Part shown: one piece after another, positions 35,635 through 44,601 of the stretch
Layout: every line of letters begins with the position of its first letter
Position numbering within the stretch: position 1 is the stretch's first letter
Assembly: GCF_003115845.1 (NCBI RefSeq)
Contig: NZ_KZ819024.1
Location: forward strand, 62,001 to 126,000
Direction of reading: 5' to 3'
Origin: Brenneria roseae subsp. roseae
GTDB lineage: Bacteria; Pseudomonadota; Gammaproteobacteria; Enterobacterales; Enterobacteriaceae
Length of the DNA stretch: 64,000 bases
Program-made: the position numbers and the translations under genes
Notes under the pieces: generated by a model
Told to the model about the DNA's origin: nothing
The model's database searches: none
The model's input: only the letters and a program-made list of their open reading frames with translations

Positions 35635-36366
35635 TCAGCCGCGCTGACGCACCGCTTCAAACAGGCACACGCCCGTGGCTACCGACACGTTCAGTGATGA
35701 TACGCTGCCCGCCATCGGGATACTGATCAACTCATCGCAGTGTTCGCGGGTCAGACGGCGCATACCATCGCCTTCAGCCCCCATCACCAGCGCCATCGGC
35801 CCTGTCAGCTTGCTTTGGTACAGCGTATGATCGGCTTCGCCTGCGGTCCCCACAATCCAGATATTGTGTTCCTGCAACAGCCGCAGCGTGCGGGCCAGGT
35901 TGGTAACGCTAATGAGCGGGACGTTTTCCGCCGCGCCACAGGCCACCTTCTTCACCGTTGCATTCATCTGTGCCGAACGATCGCGTGGCACGATGACCGC
36001 ATGTACCCCCGCGGCATCGGCATTACGCAAACAGGCGCCGAGGTTATGCGGATCGGTCACGCCGTCCAGCACCAGTAAAAAAGGCGTGTCCAGATTCTCC
36101 AGCAGCGCCGGCAGGTCATTCTCCTGATACTTTCGCCCTTCTTTGACTTTGGCGACAATTCCCTGATGAACCGCCCCCTCGGCCTGACTATCCAGCCACT
36201 GACGGTTAGCCAACTGAATCACCATACCTTGCGCTTCCAGTTCGGCAATCACAGGTTGCAGGCGACGATCGTCTCGTCCTTTTAGAATAAAGACTTCCAG
36301 AAAGCGCTGGGGATCTCGCGCTAATAACGCTTTAACAGCATGAATACCGTAAATAATTTCGCTCAT
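35635..36366 (-). CDS. rlmB: 23S rRNA (guanosine-2'-O-)-methyltransferase RlmB
   Basis: SpoU/TrmH-family enzyme that 2'-O-methylates G2251 of 23S rRNA. Of 243 residues the first 70 form the RNA-binding domain ([19 protein letters not shown]) and the rest the knotted SAM-binding domain with [33 protein letters not shown] and [20 protein letters not shown]. The length equals E. coli RlmB (243). It follows rnr on the same strand, 115 bases apart. Confidence 0.97.
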   Translation of the reverse strand: MSEIIYGIHAVKALLARDPQRFLEVFILKGRDDRRLQPVIAELEAQGMVIQLANRQWLDSQAEGAVHQGIVAKVKEGRKYQENDLPALLENLDTPFLLVLDGVTDPHNLGACLRNADAAGVHAVIVPRDRSAQMNATVKKVACGAAENVPLISVTNLARTLRLLQEHNIWIVGTAGEADHTLYQSKLTGPMALVMGAEGDGMRRLTREHCDELISIPMAGSVSSLNVSVATGVCLFEAVRQRG

Positions 36367-36481
36367 TGATACTCTTCAGATTAATCATGAACGGCACGAT
36401 TCACCGTACCGTTCGGTCAAGCATTCAAACGCCAAAACAACCGCACGGTCTGGCGACGCCGTCATCAGACCGTGATTTGCC

Positions 36482-38932
36482 TTACTCTACAGACTTTTTC
36501 CTGGCGCGTTTGGCTTTGGTTGCCGCGGCAATCTTACGCGTTTTTTCAGCGTTCTTTTTCGCTTTATCCGCGTTCTTTTTAGGCTTCGCATTCGCCGGTT
36601 TGGCCTTGCGTTCACCTTCCTTACGGAAAGCGGCGTCAGGCTCGAAATTAGCCGGAGATCTGGCGGCGTTGCGACGGCGGCGACTCGGTTTCGCTTCCCG
36701 ATTATCCGGCTTCTTGGCCCGATCGCGGGCGGTTTTACCTTCACCTCGCGGTTTGCGCGTGCTCGATACCAGTGCAAAATCAATGTTGCGCTCATCCATA
36801 TGGACCGCCTCAACACGAATTTCCACTTCATCGCCCAAACGGTAAACCTGACCGCGAGACTCGCCGATCAAACGCTGGCCGATATTATCGTAACGATAAT
36901 AGTCATTATCCAGTGTGGAAACGTGCACCAGTCCATCGATAAACAGATCGTTCAGGCGCACAAAGAAGCCAAAACCGGTAACGCTGGCGATAATCCCCGT
37001 AAACACTTCACCCACATGATCCTGCATGAAATCGCACTTCAGCCAGTCCGCCACGTCACGCGTCGCTTCATCAGCCCGGCGTTCGGTCATTGAACAATGC
37101 ATGCCCAGTTGCAGCATTTCATTCATATCGCTGTGCCAGCCGCCGCTCGGCGTCCAGCGCGTCTTACGGTCGCTCAGCAGATATTTGATGGCGCGGTGCA
37201 ACGACAGGTCGGGATAACGGCGGATAGGCGACGTGAAATGCCCATAAGAGGTTAAAGCCAGCCCGAAATGCCCACGGTTTTCCGGATCGTAAACCGCCTG
37301 CTTCATGGAACGCAGCAGCATGGTCTGCAACATTTCATGGTCGGGGCGATCGGCGATCTCCACCATCAGTTCAGCATAATCTTTCGGCTGTGGCTTCATG
37401 CCGCCTTTCAGCGTCAGGCCCAGTTCCCCCAGAACGCTGCGCAACGCCAGCACATGATCTTCGCTCGGCCGATCGTGAACGCGGAACAGCGCCGGCTCTT
37501 CATTTTTCTCCACAAATCTTGCCGCAGCGATATTTGCCAGAATCATGCATTCTTCAATCAGCTTGTGCGCATCATTACGCACCACCGATTCAACACGTTC
37601 AATCCGGCGCTCAGCGTTGAAAATAAATTTCGCCTCTTCCGTTTCAAACGCGATGCCGCCACGCTCTTCTCGGGCGTGCTCCAGCACCTTGTACATCTTG
37701 TGCAGTTCCTCCAGTCCGCCCACCAGCGGCTTATAGTGCTCGCGCAGTTCGGCGTCACCCTGAAGAATACTCCACACTTTGGTATAGGTCAGACGGGCGT
37801 GTGAACTCATCACCGCTTCGTAGAACTTGTACGACGTCAGTCTGCCCTGCGCCGATACGGTCATTTCGCAGACCATACACAGGCGATCCACCTGCGGGTT
37901 GAGCGAACAGAGGCCGTTGGACAGCACTTCCGGCAGCATGGGGACGACCTGCGACGGGAAATAGACCGAGGTTCCACGCGCCCGCGCTTCGTGATCCAGC
38001 GGCGTATTCGGACGCACATAGTAGCTGACATCGGCAATCGCCACCCAAAGACGCCAGCCGCCGCCGCGTTTCCTCTCGCAATAAACCGCATCGTCGAAAT
38101 CGCGCGCATCTTCACCGTCAATCGTCACCAGCGGCAGTTTACGTAAATCCACGCGGCCTTTCTTCGCTTCCTCAGGCACGTTTTCGGCGAGATCTTTGAC
38201 CTGCTCTTCCACTTTCGGCGGCCAGGTATGCGGAATATCATGAGTCCGCAGCGCGATATCGACCGCCAGCCCGGTCCCCATGTTATCGCCGAGGATCTCG
38301 ACAATCTTCCCGACCGCTTTGGTACGTCGGGTCGCACGCTGGGTCAGTTCCACGACAACGACAAATCCCATCCGGGCGCCGTTGATCTCTTCTTTCGGGA
38401 TCAGAATATCAAAACTTAACCGGCTGTCGTCCGGAACGACGAACCCGACGCCGGCATCAACGAAGTAACGCCCGACAATCTGCCCGGTGCGCGGTTCAAG
38501 GACACGCACGATGCGGCCTTCACGACGACCTTTACGATCGGCGGCCAATGGCTGAGCCAGCACCACGTCTCCATGAATGGCGCGTTTCATTTCCTCTGCG
38601 GACAGGTACAGGTCATCTTTGCGTCCCTCGACGCGCAGGAAGCCAAAACCGTCGCGATGGCCGATTACCGTACCGCGCAGCAGGTCCAGCTTTTCTGGCA
38701 GCGCATAGCATTGACGACGGGTAAACACCAACTGCCCATCGCGCTCCATCGCACGCAGGCGACGACGCAACGCTTCAAGCGCGTCTTCACCCGTTAATTG
38801 TAAATCGGCAGCCAGCTCTTCGCGGCCGATCGGGGTATCCCGTTTGGCAATATGCGCCAGTATAAATTCACGACTCGGGATGGGGGATTCGTATTTTTCT
38901 GCTTCGCGTTCCAGGAATGGATCTTGTGACAT
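36482..38932 (-). CDS. rnr: Ribonuclease R
   Basis: Processive 3'-5' exoribonuclease that degrades structured RNA, and is part of rRNA quality control and trans-translation. The 816 residues contain a helix-turn-helix start, two cold-shock domains ([20 protein letters not shown]), the RNB catalytic domain with [15 protein letters not shown], and an S1 domain ([20 protein letters not shown]). A very basic Lys/Arg-rich tail (last ~90 residues) follows. The ATG at 38932 ([17 protein letters not shown]) matches E. coli. The open frame to 38977 is an extension. It is downstream of nsrR as in E. coli. Confidence 0.97.
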   Translation of the reverse strand: MSQDPFLEREAEKYESPIPSREFILAHIAKRDTPIGREELAADLQLTGEDALEALRRRLRAMERDGQLVFTRRQCYALPEKLDLLRGTVIGHRDGFGFLRVEGRKDDLYLSAEEMKRAIHGDVVLAQPLAADRKGRREGRIVRVLEPRTGQIVGRYFVDAGVGFVVPDDSRLSFDILIPKEEINGARMGFVVVVELTQRATRRTKAVGKIVEILGDNMGTGLAVDIALRTHDIPHTWPPKVEEQVKDLAENVPEEAKKGRVDLRKLPLVTIDGEDARDFDDAVYCERKRGGGWRLWVAIADVSYYVRPNTPLDHEARARGTSVYFPSQVVPMLPEVLSNGLCSLNPQVDRLCMVCEMTVSAQGRLTSYKFYEAVMSSHARLTYTKVWSILQGDAELREHYKPLVGGLEELHKMYKVLEHAREERGGIAFETEEAKFIFNAERRIERVESVVRNDAHKLIEECMILANIAAARFVEKNEEPALFRVHDRPSEDHVLALRSVLGELGLTLKGGMKPQPKDYAELMVEIADRPDHEMLQTMLLRSMKQAVYDPENRGHFGLALTSYGHFTSPIRRYPDLSLHRAIKYLLSDRKTRWTPSGGWHSDMNEMLQLGMHCSMTERRADEATRDVADWLKCDFMQDHVGEVFTGIIASVTGFGFFVRLNDLFIDGLVHVSTLDNDYYRYDNIGQRLIGESRGQVYRLGDEVEIRVEAVHMDERNIDFALVSSTRKPRGEGKTARDRAKKPDNREAKPSRRRRNAARSPANFEPDAAFRKEGERKAKPANAKPKKNADKAKKNAEKTRKIAAATKAKRARKKSVE

Positions 38933-38973
38933 TGCGGTTCCTCCGTTGTCATCAGCAGGAGGCTGAACATAAC

Positions 38974-39399
38974 TCATTCAACCAACAACAATTTGTAAAG
39001 CGGTGGGTTTTCTTTGACCATATCAGCCAACGTGTATTGATCGAGCTCCTGCAAGAAATTTTGTACTGCCTGCTGGAGTACCTGTTTTAGTCGGCAAGCC
39101 GGAGTGATATGACAGAAATCGATACTACAGTTAACCAACGAAAGCGGTTCCAGCTCACGCACCACATCACCAATCCGGATTGAATCTGCCGGTTTTCCCA
39201 ATCGAATCCCGCCATTTTTTCCACGCACGGCCATAACAAATCCCGCACGACTAAGTTGATTGATAATTTTGACCATATGATTACGCGACACGCCATACAC
39301 TTCCGTCACTTCCGAAATGCTGGTCATTTTTCCGCCGGGTAAAGACGCCATATAAATCAGCGCCCGCAAGCCATAGTCCGTGAAACTTGTTAACTGCAC
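38974..39399 (-). CDS. nsrR: Nitric-oxide-sensing repressor NsrR
   Basis: Rrf2-family repressor whose iron-sulfur cluster senses nitric oxide. The winged helix ([20 protein letters not shown]) is followed by three cysteines in [15 protein letters not shown] (about residues 91, 96 and 102), the cluster ligands. Its 141 residues match E. coli NsrR. It starts the nsrR-rnr-rlmB group. In E. coli the upstream neighbour is purA, whereas here the upstream neighbour is the Fe-only nitrogenase cluster. Any direct role in regulating anf genes is unproven. Confidence 0.95.
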   Translation of the reverse strand: MQLTSFTDYGLRALIYMASLPGGKMTSISEVTEVYGVSRNHMVKIINQLSRAGFVMAVRGKNGGIRLGKPADSIRIGDVVRELEPLSLVNCSIDFCHITPACRLKQVLQQAVQNFLQELDQYTLADMVKENPPLYKLLLVE

Positions 39400-39706
39400 A
39401 TAAACCTCGGATACCTCTGGGTATCATTGACCGACGACCTGAAGCCGTCCCAAAGAAATAGATCAAGCGACTTATCGGTAAACTGCCTGACATTTCCGAT
39501 ATATTTTAAGGCAAGAGGCAACAACAGAACACGCCAAACCGACATGGCAGGCGAAGCCTGGGTGTGAAGCCATCCCACCGTAACGTGAAAGATACGGATA
39601 TATAAGTAGATAATAAACCAGCAACAAACACTACGGCTAATTATTTAGCCGCAGCCGCGGTATATCTTCAGAGACACGGCGTGAAGCGCTGCTCAAAAGC
39701 CACGAA
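39400..39706. other. Intergenic region nsrR / second regulator
   Basis: 307 bases between nsrR and the 3' end of the anf regulator operon. It must hold the nsrR promoter. CGGCTAA and TTAGCCG form a seven-base inverted repeat at 39634-39651. It has no T run on the minus strand, so I do not call it a terminator. Nothing else is recognised. Confidence 0.45.
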
Positions 39707-40849
39707 TCAGAACTTTTTGACAGCTATCTGCAATTTTTGCATGGCGTAATACAGCTGGCGGGGGGTGAGATTTAATAAACGCGCCGCTTTGGCTTTGACC
39801 CAGCCGCTTTTTTCCAACGCGGCGATAATGCGATGGCGGATCTCATCGCTGGGATCGCAACCGCTGGGGGTATCCATCACGGACATGGAGATATGCGGCA
39901 GCGTGGCGCAAGGCTGCCAGTGCGGGAGGGGATTCGTCATGGCAAAAGGCATCGCTGGCGAATCCGTCTGCGTTTGCGCATAACTGCCAATCTTCAGATT
40001 CAACTGCTGCCGAAGACAGCGTTCAGACAGGCAGGGAAGCTGTTTAATCACCTCCCCGTCACGATGCAGCGCCGCATATTCCAGACAATTTTCCAAATCG
40101 CGAACATTTGCCGGCCAGGCGCACAGGTACAACGGCGAACGCGCCTCTTCCGTCATGGAAACATTCAGGTGGTTGACCCGGTTGAAGCGCTCAAAAAAAT
40201 AGTCGACCAGCCCCGGAATATCCTCATGACGATCGCGCAATGCCGGCAGAACAATGGTCGCGACATGTAATCGGTAATAGAGTTCAGGCAGAAAATCGCC
40301 GTTTGCCACACGCTGTTCAAGATTCAGCTCCGTTGCGCAAATCACCCGCATTTTGCATGGCAACGCCTGGTTACCCGACAGCGGAATATACTCTTTTTCC
40401 TGCAATAGACGCAGCAAACACTTTTGCAAACGCAGCGAAAAAAAACCGATCTCACTCAAAAACAGCGTACCGTTGTTCACCTCCGCAATCGCCCCGGAAT
40501 GGGGGTTGTCGCGCGCGTCACTTCCCAGTAACGCCAGCATCATTTGTTCATCGGACGTGTAATCGCAGCTCACTTTGATAAAAGCGCGGCGAGCGCACGG
40601 CGATTGGGCATGTATGGCTCTGGCGATAACATCTTTACCGGTGCCGGGCTCTCCACGCAGCAGCACCGGCGATAACGTGGGCGCAAAGCGCGCCACCTTT
40701 TCCATTACGCGTTTCATGGCAAAAGAGTGGGTGATGATATGGTTGATATCATGCTGCGAATGCGCTTTCTTCTTTACACCTTTACGCCCGGCGCCAACCG
40801 GCGTGGCGGGAAGCGCCGTGCCGATGCCGGCGGGTTTCGTGTTATCCAT
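39707..40849 (-). CDS. Degenerate NifA-type enhancer-binding protein lacking GAFTGA and the Walker B aspartate
   Basis: 380 residues. There is no GAF sensor, and the AAA+ region begins near residue 37. Walker A is intact (GEPGTGKD, 66-73). Where sigma-54 activators have the GAFTGA loop this protein has LGSDARDNPHSGAIAEV, about four residues shorter with the motif gone. Walker B is GTLFLSEIG instead of GTLFLDEIG. LYYRLHV and WPANVRDLENCLEYA are recognisable. The C-terminal helix-turn-helix (WVKAKAARLLNLTPRQLYYA) is strongly NifA-like. Without GAFTGA it should not remodel sigma-54 holoenzyme, so it may instead compete with or tune AnfA at DNA, or form mixed hexamers. It follows anfA by three bases and is surely co-transcribed. 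The reading frame is clean, so it is not simply decayed. Confidence 0.8.
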   Translation of the reverse strand: MDNTKPAGIGTALPATPVGAGRKGVKKKAHSQHDINHIITHSFAMKRVMEKVARFAPTLSPVLLRGEPGTGKDVIARAIHAQSPCARRAFIKVSCDYTSDEQMMLALLGSDARDNPHSGAIAEVNNGTLFLSEIGFFSLRLQKCLLRLLQEKEYIPLSGNQALPCKMRVICATELNLEQRVANGDFLPELYYRLHVATIVLPALRDRHEDIPGLVDYFFERFNRVNHLNVSMTEEARSPLYLCAWPANVRDLENCLEYAALHRDGEVIKQLPCLSERCLRQQLNLKIGSYAQTQTDSPAMPFAMTNPLPHWQPCATLPHISMSVMDTPSGCDPSDEIRHRIIAALEKSGWVKAKAARLLNLTPRQLYYAMQKLQIAVKKF

Positions 40850-40852
40850 ACG

Positions 40853-42463
40853 CTAACGCCCGCATCGATAGATTTTGTAATCCAGCTGATATTTTTCCAT
40901 TCTCAAACTCAGCGCACGGCGTGTCATATTCAGCTGCGCCGCTGTCCGGGAAATATTTCCCTGATGGCGCGAAAGCGATTCGACAATAATGTCATACTCG
41001 ATTCTGGCCAATTGAGCTTCCAGCCCGGTTACGGCTTCACCCAGCACCACGGGTTGAAGATCGATCGGTAAATGATAACTGTGGATCACCCCCTCATCCG
41101 CCAGCAGAACCGCCCGCTCCATGGTGTTTTCCAGTTCCCGCACATTGCCCGGCCAGCTATAGTTCAGCAGCAGATTCAACGCCGGTGTGGCAATCGAAGG
41201 CACATCAACCCCTTGCTCCCTGGCAAAATACGCGTTGAAGTGATCGGCCAGGATCAGAATATCATTTCCGCGCTCACGCAATGGCGGGATGGTGATCGGG
41301 AAAACATTCAGGCGATAGAACAGATCTTCGCGAAACGTTCCGCTGGCAACCATATCCTGCAAATTGCGGTGCGTTGCCGCCAGAATACGGACATTCACCT
41401 TGATGGTTTCGTTACTGCCCACCCGCTCAAAACAGCGCTCCTGTAACACCCGCAGTAGTTTGGCCTGCGCCGAGGGCGTCAGTTCGCCGATCTCGTCAAG
41501 AAAAATGGTTCCCCCATCCGCCTCTTCGAAACGCCCGGCCCGGCGTGATAATGCGCCGGTAAACGCCCCTTTTTCATGACCGAACAGCTCGCTTTCAATC
41601 ACCCCTTCAGGCAACGAAGAGCAATTGAACTTCACGAACGGCCCATTGGCGCAATGACTGTTATAGTGAATCGCGCTCGCCACGCGCTCCTTGCCTACTC
41701 CGCTTTCTCCCAGAATCAAAACGGTGGTACGGGCGTGGCTGACTTTTTCGATCATCTGATAAACTGACTGCATCACCCGCGAATTACCAATAATGTTCGC
41801 CGGCTTGAATTTTTCCTGTAGCGCCTGCTTCAGCAGAGAATGCTGTTCTCTCAGCACTCTTTGATGCGCTCTTTCCAGCAGGTGCAACTCCACCGCCTGG
41901 GCGATGGTCGTGGCGATAATCCGTAAGACCTCCAGATCCAGATACAGCAGTTGTTCGTTGTTGTACAACCGCTCAATGCCGATCGTGCCCATGACTTTCA
42001 TTCCGCGCATAATCGGCACACAGATAAAGGAAAGATGGCGATCTTCGTGTTTATCCCAGCTGCCGGTACGATTCAAAAACCGGGGATCGTCCGCAATATG
42101 CGGCACAATAATGGGCTGTCTGGTTTCAACCACCTTCCCGGTAATCCCTTCACCGGGATAATAGACGCCCCGTTCGGCTTCCTCTTGTGACAGTCCGAAA
42201 CTTTCGTGAATAAAGATCTGGTCGCAGCTCGCATCATAGAGCGTAATCATCGCGCGGGTGACCTGAAGGTGTTGCTTCATCAGTTCCAAAACCAATTTCA
42301 ATGTCTTGGATAACGATCCTTCCGCGCTGACCACCTTGCTGACTTCCGACAGTAGCGGCAATAACTCAGAACGACATTCTCCCAACAGACAGGTAAACGA
42401 CAGCGGTTTTAAAATATGCCGCCCTGAATCCGCCTCTGTCATACTGCCTTTTCTGCAACTCAT
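40853..42463 (-). CDS. anfA: Sigma-54-dependent activator of Fe-only nitrogenase genes, AnfA
   Basis: Enhancer-binding activator of the AnfA/VnfA/NifA family, 536 residues. A short N-terminal Cys segment (FTCLLGECRSELLPLLSEVS, plus a Cys at residue 3) recalls the cysteines that bind an iron-sulfur cluster in VnfA. A GAF domain follows (about 35-180; HESFGLSQEEAERGVYYPGE), then the AAA+ domain with GESGVGKE, GHEKGAFTGALSRR and GGTIFLDEIGE, and a Fis-type helix-turn-helix at the C-terminus (NISRTAAQLNMTRRALSLRM). I prefer the ATG at 42463, with GGAG eight bases upstream, over a GTG at 42484. A sigma-54 promoter and two dyads lie upstream. Confidence 0.92.
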   Translation of the reverse strand: MSCRKGSMTEADSGRHILKPLSFTCLLGECRSELLPLLSEVSKVVSAEGSLSKTLKLVLELMKQHLQVTRAMITLYDASCDQIFIHESFGLSQEEAERGVYYPGEGITGKVVETRQPIIVPHIADDPRFLNRTGSWDKHEDRHLSFICVPIMRGMKVMGTIGIERLYNNEQLLYLDLEVLRIIATTIAQAVELHLLERAHQRVLREQHSLLKQALQEKFKPANIIGNSRVMQSVYQMIEKVSHARTTVLILGESGVGKERVASAIHYNSHCANGPFVKFNCSSLPEGVIESELFGHEKGAFTGALSRRAGRFEEADGGTIFLDEIGELTPSAQAKLLRVLQERCFERVGSNETIKVNVRILAATHRNLQDMVASGTFREDLFYRLNVFPITIPPLRERGNDILILADHFNAYFAREQGVDVPSIATPALNLLLNYSWPGNVRELENTMERAVLLADEGVIHSYHLPIDLQPVVLGEAVTGLEAQLARIEYDIIVESLSRHQGNISRTAAQLNMTRRALSLRMEKYQLDYKIYRCGR

Positions 42464-42588
42464 GGCTTTTTCTCCGGAAGACACAACGGCGCCCCACCGA
42501 GTTCACGCCCTTGTCCAAACACCCTCCGCCCGCGCCGCCATCATATTTCGGCGTTACCGCAAACGGCTTGGATATGGATATAGAACCA

Positions 42589-42605
42589 TTGCAAAATAGA
42601 CGCCA
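42589..42605 (-). promoter_or_regulatory. Sigma-54 (-24/-12) promoter upstream of anfA
   Basis: On the minus strand TGGCGT, five bases, TTGCAA matches the TGGCAC-N5-TTGCW consensus, with the invariant GG and GC ten bases apart. It lies about 125 bases before the preferred anfA start codon. It implies that anfA itself is switched on by an enhancer-binding protein such as NtrC or AnfA. Confidence 0.7.
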
Positions 42606-42684
42606 TCTTCACCGGTAACCAATAGATTTTATTACCTTGATTTAAAAGTGATTTAAATTTATTCGCCGGCGGCGATGAGGCAAA

Positions 42685-42732
42685 AGTGTTCTCATGTGAA
42701 CACTCGTGTTGGAGAATGTACGTTTTAGTACA
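42685..42732. promoter_or_regulatory. Two inverted repeats upstream of the anfA promoter
   Basis: AGTGTTC-N6-GAACACT (42685-42704) and GAATGTAC-N6-GTACATTC (42714-42735, core GTAC-N6-GTAC at 42718-42731) lie about 115 and 145 bases upstream of the predicted start of transcription. GTAC-N6-GTAC is the dyad reported for VnfA in Azotobacter vinelandii. The first stem is followed by TTTT on the minus strand and could instead weakly terminate the anfO transcript. Confidence 0.55.
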
Positions 42733-42796
42733 TTCCATGTGGGGACAGGCGGTCTGAGCAAATTGCGTATCAGCGATCGTGTTTCAGTAAGCGGTA

Positions 42797-43417
42797 TCAG
42801 GAAGCGCCCGTCGCTGGGTGGATCGTGGCAAGGAGATATCCCTGAGGTTGATGTTCAACCTCGACCACCAGATTTAACGCCGGCAGCTTTTGCGTAAACC
42901 ATTTTGGCAGGTGGTCACAGATAACATCGAGTCGGCTAAATTCCTGAGCCTGTAAAAAAGGCAACAATAGCTGTTTTGACGTCAATCCGGCATCGCTTGC
43001 CAGCGCCGTCATCAGATTGATGTGATACTCACCGTCATCCGTGCCGGCCTGAATAAACGTCTCTTCCACGGCAACCCGCTCCGGGGGGGGTTGCCCGATC
43101 GCATCATGAATGGCGCTCAAACACGCTTCCGGCATACCGCGGCATTTCCACATGGTGATCCCCATTCCATCAAACCAGGCGAGTAGCGCGCCATGAATAT
43201 TCAATGCGACAAAGTGCCGGCACGCCGCAAGCTCCGCCAGCATGGTCAGCGTCCGGGTACGGATTTCCTCTAATCCCATGTCCTGACAAAGCTCATAAGG
43301 AATGTCGCTGATCGGCTGCCAATGCTTGCCGCAACGGGTAAATACGCGCACTACGCCGGGCGTAAACAAAGGGGCAATCTCGCCATGCGGGTCAACAAAG
43401 ACGGCAATTCTCATCAT
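42797..43417 (-). CDS. anfO: Fe-only nitrogenase accessory protein AnfO
   Basis: 206 residues beginning MMRIAVFVDPHGEIAPLFTP, with AGTDDGEYHINLMTAL and YLLATIHPATG near the end. I recognise this as the AnfO family, which occurs only beside anfHDGK and is needed for full Fe-nitrogenase activity in phototrophs, in a maturation or stability role that is not resolved. Several Cys and His residues could bind metal. AAGAAGGAA precedes the start. It lies 22 bases after the split-barrel gene and is the last gene of the structural transcript. Confidence 0.85.
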   Translation of the reverse strand: MMRIAVFVDPHGEIAPLFTPGVVRVFTRCGKHWQPISDIPYELCQDMGLEEIRTRTLTMLAELAACRHFVALNIHGALLAWFDGMGITMWKCRGMPEACLSAIHDAIGQPPPERVAVEETFIQAGTDDGEYHINLMTALASDAGLTSKQLLLPFLQAQEFSRLDVICDHLPKWFTQKLPALNLVVEVEHQPQGYLLATIHPATGAS

Positions 43418-43439
43418 GGGTTCCTTCTTGCTGTCCGGC

Positions 43440-43946
43440 TCAGAATCCGTGCTTCTTCCCCTTCAGGGAAAGGATATTGATTCGGATGACCTGCGTGGCC
43501 TTGAGGTTGGCCGCTGGAAAACCAGACGGTCGCGTCGTAAACCGTTTTACAATGCGGTTTAACGCCGTTATTTTTTCTTGTTCATCGTCGACAAAGACGA
43601 CTTCGCCAAAACCGATTACCGTACGGTGACGGGCTTCGAAATTACACACCATCGCATCTTCAATAACGCCCTGATCGACGGAGATCACGAAACTGGCCTT
43701 GTTATTGCGTTTCATGATATCGATTTTGGTACCGCTTCTTGCCGAATGAAAATAGAACGCCTGTCCATCCCAGGCATAAAACACCGGAACGACAAAAGGA
43801 ATATCGTCACTGGATAGCGCAAGGTACATCACCCGGGAAGCCTGAATAATTTGTTCGATTTCCAGCGCATCGGTAATTTCCCGGTCATCCCGGCGCATCT
43901 CGCCGTGAGGACAGTATTTTTCCGCAGAGGGGGACGGCGTTGACAT
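43440..43946 (-). CDS. FMN-binding split-barrel (pyridoxamine-phosphate-oxidase-like) protein
   Basis: 168 residues of the NimA/PNPOx-like split beta-barrel class: MYLALSSDDIPFVVPVFYAW, FYFHSARSGTKIDIMKRNNK (flavin phosphate region) and a VIGFGEVVFVDD strand. Similar proteins often sit in Fe-only nitrogenase clusters. In Azotobacter a flavin- and haem-containing oxidase, Anf3, is encoded with anfHDGK and is thought to protect the enzyme from oxygen. Whether this protein is its equivalent, or an unrelated flavin reductase or binding protein, cannot be decided from the sequence alone. It lies between the HEPN-like gene and anfO, all on one strand. Confidence 0.7.
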   Translation of the reverse strand: MSTPSPSAEKYCPHGEMRRDDREITDALEIEQIIQASRVMYLALSSDDIPFVVPVFYAWDGQAFYFHSARSGTKIDIMKRNNKASFVISVDQGVIEDAMVCNFEARHRTVIGFGEVVFVDDEQEKITALNRIVKRFTTRPSGFPAANLKATQVIRINILSLKGKKHGF

Positions 43947-43982
43947 GGTTGCTCCTGATGATAGTGACGCAGTCAGAATGCG

Positions 43983-44381
43983 TTATTCCGCTGATTCCAA
44001 CAGCGAGGAAAGCTCGCGACAGACAGAGAGAATGGACGTTTTGTCTTCAACACCCGGCGTACCGTGGTGATAATTGTCCACAGAACAAATGCCAAAAATG
44101 CCGTCCAGTTGGCGAATGCCGTGACAGAGCGACGCAGGCAACGGCATGACCTCGGTCACCGAGCTCAGCAAGCTGGCATAGTTATGATTGAACGGCATAT
44201 TTCCATGCTTCGCACAGAGGGCGATCAGGTAATTTTCAACCGCCAACGCCGCCACGTTAAACACCAGACTGGGCGACTGCTGCTGTTCGGAGAACAGCAT
44301 CGCTCGTCGATGATAGCCGCGGGCATCCTGCAAGCAGCGCGAGAACCGTTCTTCATCCGTTTCAAAAATGTATTTTGACAT
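43983..44381 (-). CDS. HEPN-like helical protein of the anf operon
   Basis: 132 residues, predicted almost all alpha-helical. The central segment SLVFNVAALAVENYLIALCA followed by a conserved-looking H-N-Y-A-S-L-L and later DGIFGICSVDNYHHGT resembles the HEPN fold (paired helices with an AA..YLxAL core). The catalytic R-x4-6-H of HEPN RNases is not evident, so a nuclease is unlikely. A scaffolding or nucleotide-binding role is possible. GGAA precedes the ATG, and the gene starts 13 bases after the small ORF described next. No standard gene name is assigned. Confidence 0.65.
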   Translation of the reverse strand: MSKYIFETDEERFSRCLQDARGYHRRAMLFSEQQQSPSLVFNVAALAVENYLIALCAKHGNMPFNHNYASLLSSVTEVMPLPASLCHGIRQLDGIFGICSVDNYHHGTPGVEDKTSILSVCRELSSLLESAE

Positions 44382-44394
44382 GGGCGCATTCCGT

Positions 44395-44601
44395 TCAGAT
44401 CAAAGGGGCGATGCCCGGCCAGACAGGGAAGCCGCGGGCAAGCGCATCGTGCCGATCCTCAAGATTCGAGATTCCGACGCAGAGACGGCGTGCGGCAGCG
44501 TAAACCGCCCATCCGATCTCCCGTCCAAAGCCAGACGCAAATGCCCCCGGGATCGGCCATTTGCCCGTCGAACACGGTGCTACCAGACATTCAGAATCCA
44601 T
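44395..44601 (-). CDS. Possible small ORF between anfK and the HEPN-like gene
   Basis: A 68-codon frame starting inside the last codons of anfK (22-base overlap) and ending 13 bases before the HEPN-like start, so it tiles the 198-base gap exactly. The product contains KWPIPGAFASGFGREIGWAV and two or three cysteines. It has no Shine-Dalgarno of its own and would rely on coupling to anfK. I do not recognise a family. It could be a fortuitous frame. Confidence 0.35.
   Translation of the reverse strand: MDSECLVAPCSTGKWPIPGAFASGFGREIGWAVYAAARRLCVGISNLEDRHDALARGFPVWPGIAPLI

Larger units (their letters stand above)
42464..42796. other. anfO/anfA intergenic regulatory region
   Basis: 333 bases holding the anfA leader, the sigma-54 promoter and the two dyads described separately. 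No coding frame is supported. Confidence 0.6.

Noticed and set aside
39634-39651. Terminator downstream of the degenerate regulator gene
   Set aside because: CGGCTAA/TTAGCCG is a clean dyad, but no T run follows on the minus strand.
43983-44381. HEPN-type toxin of a toxin-antitoxin pair
   Set aside because: The catalytic R-x4-6-H motif is not seen and no antitoxin-like partner adjoins. The gene is embedded in the anf operon.
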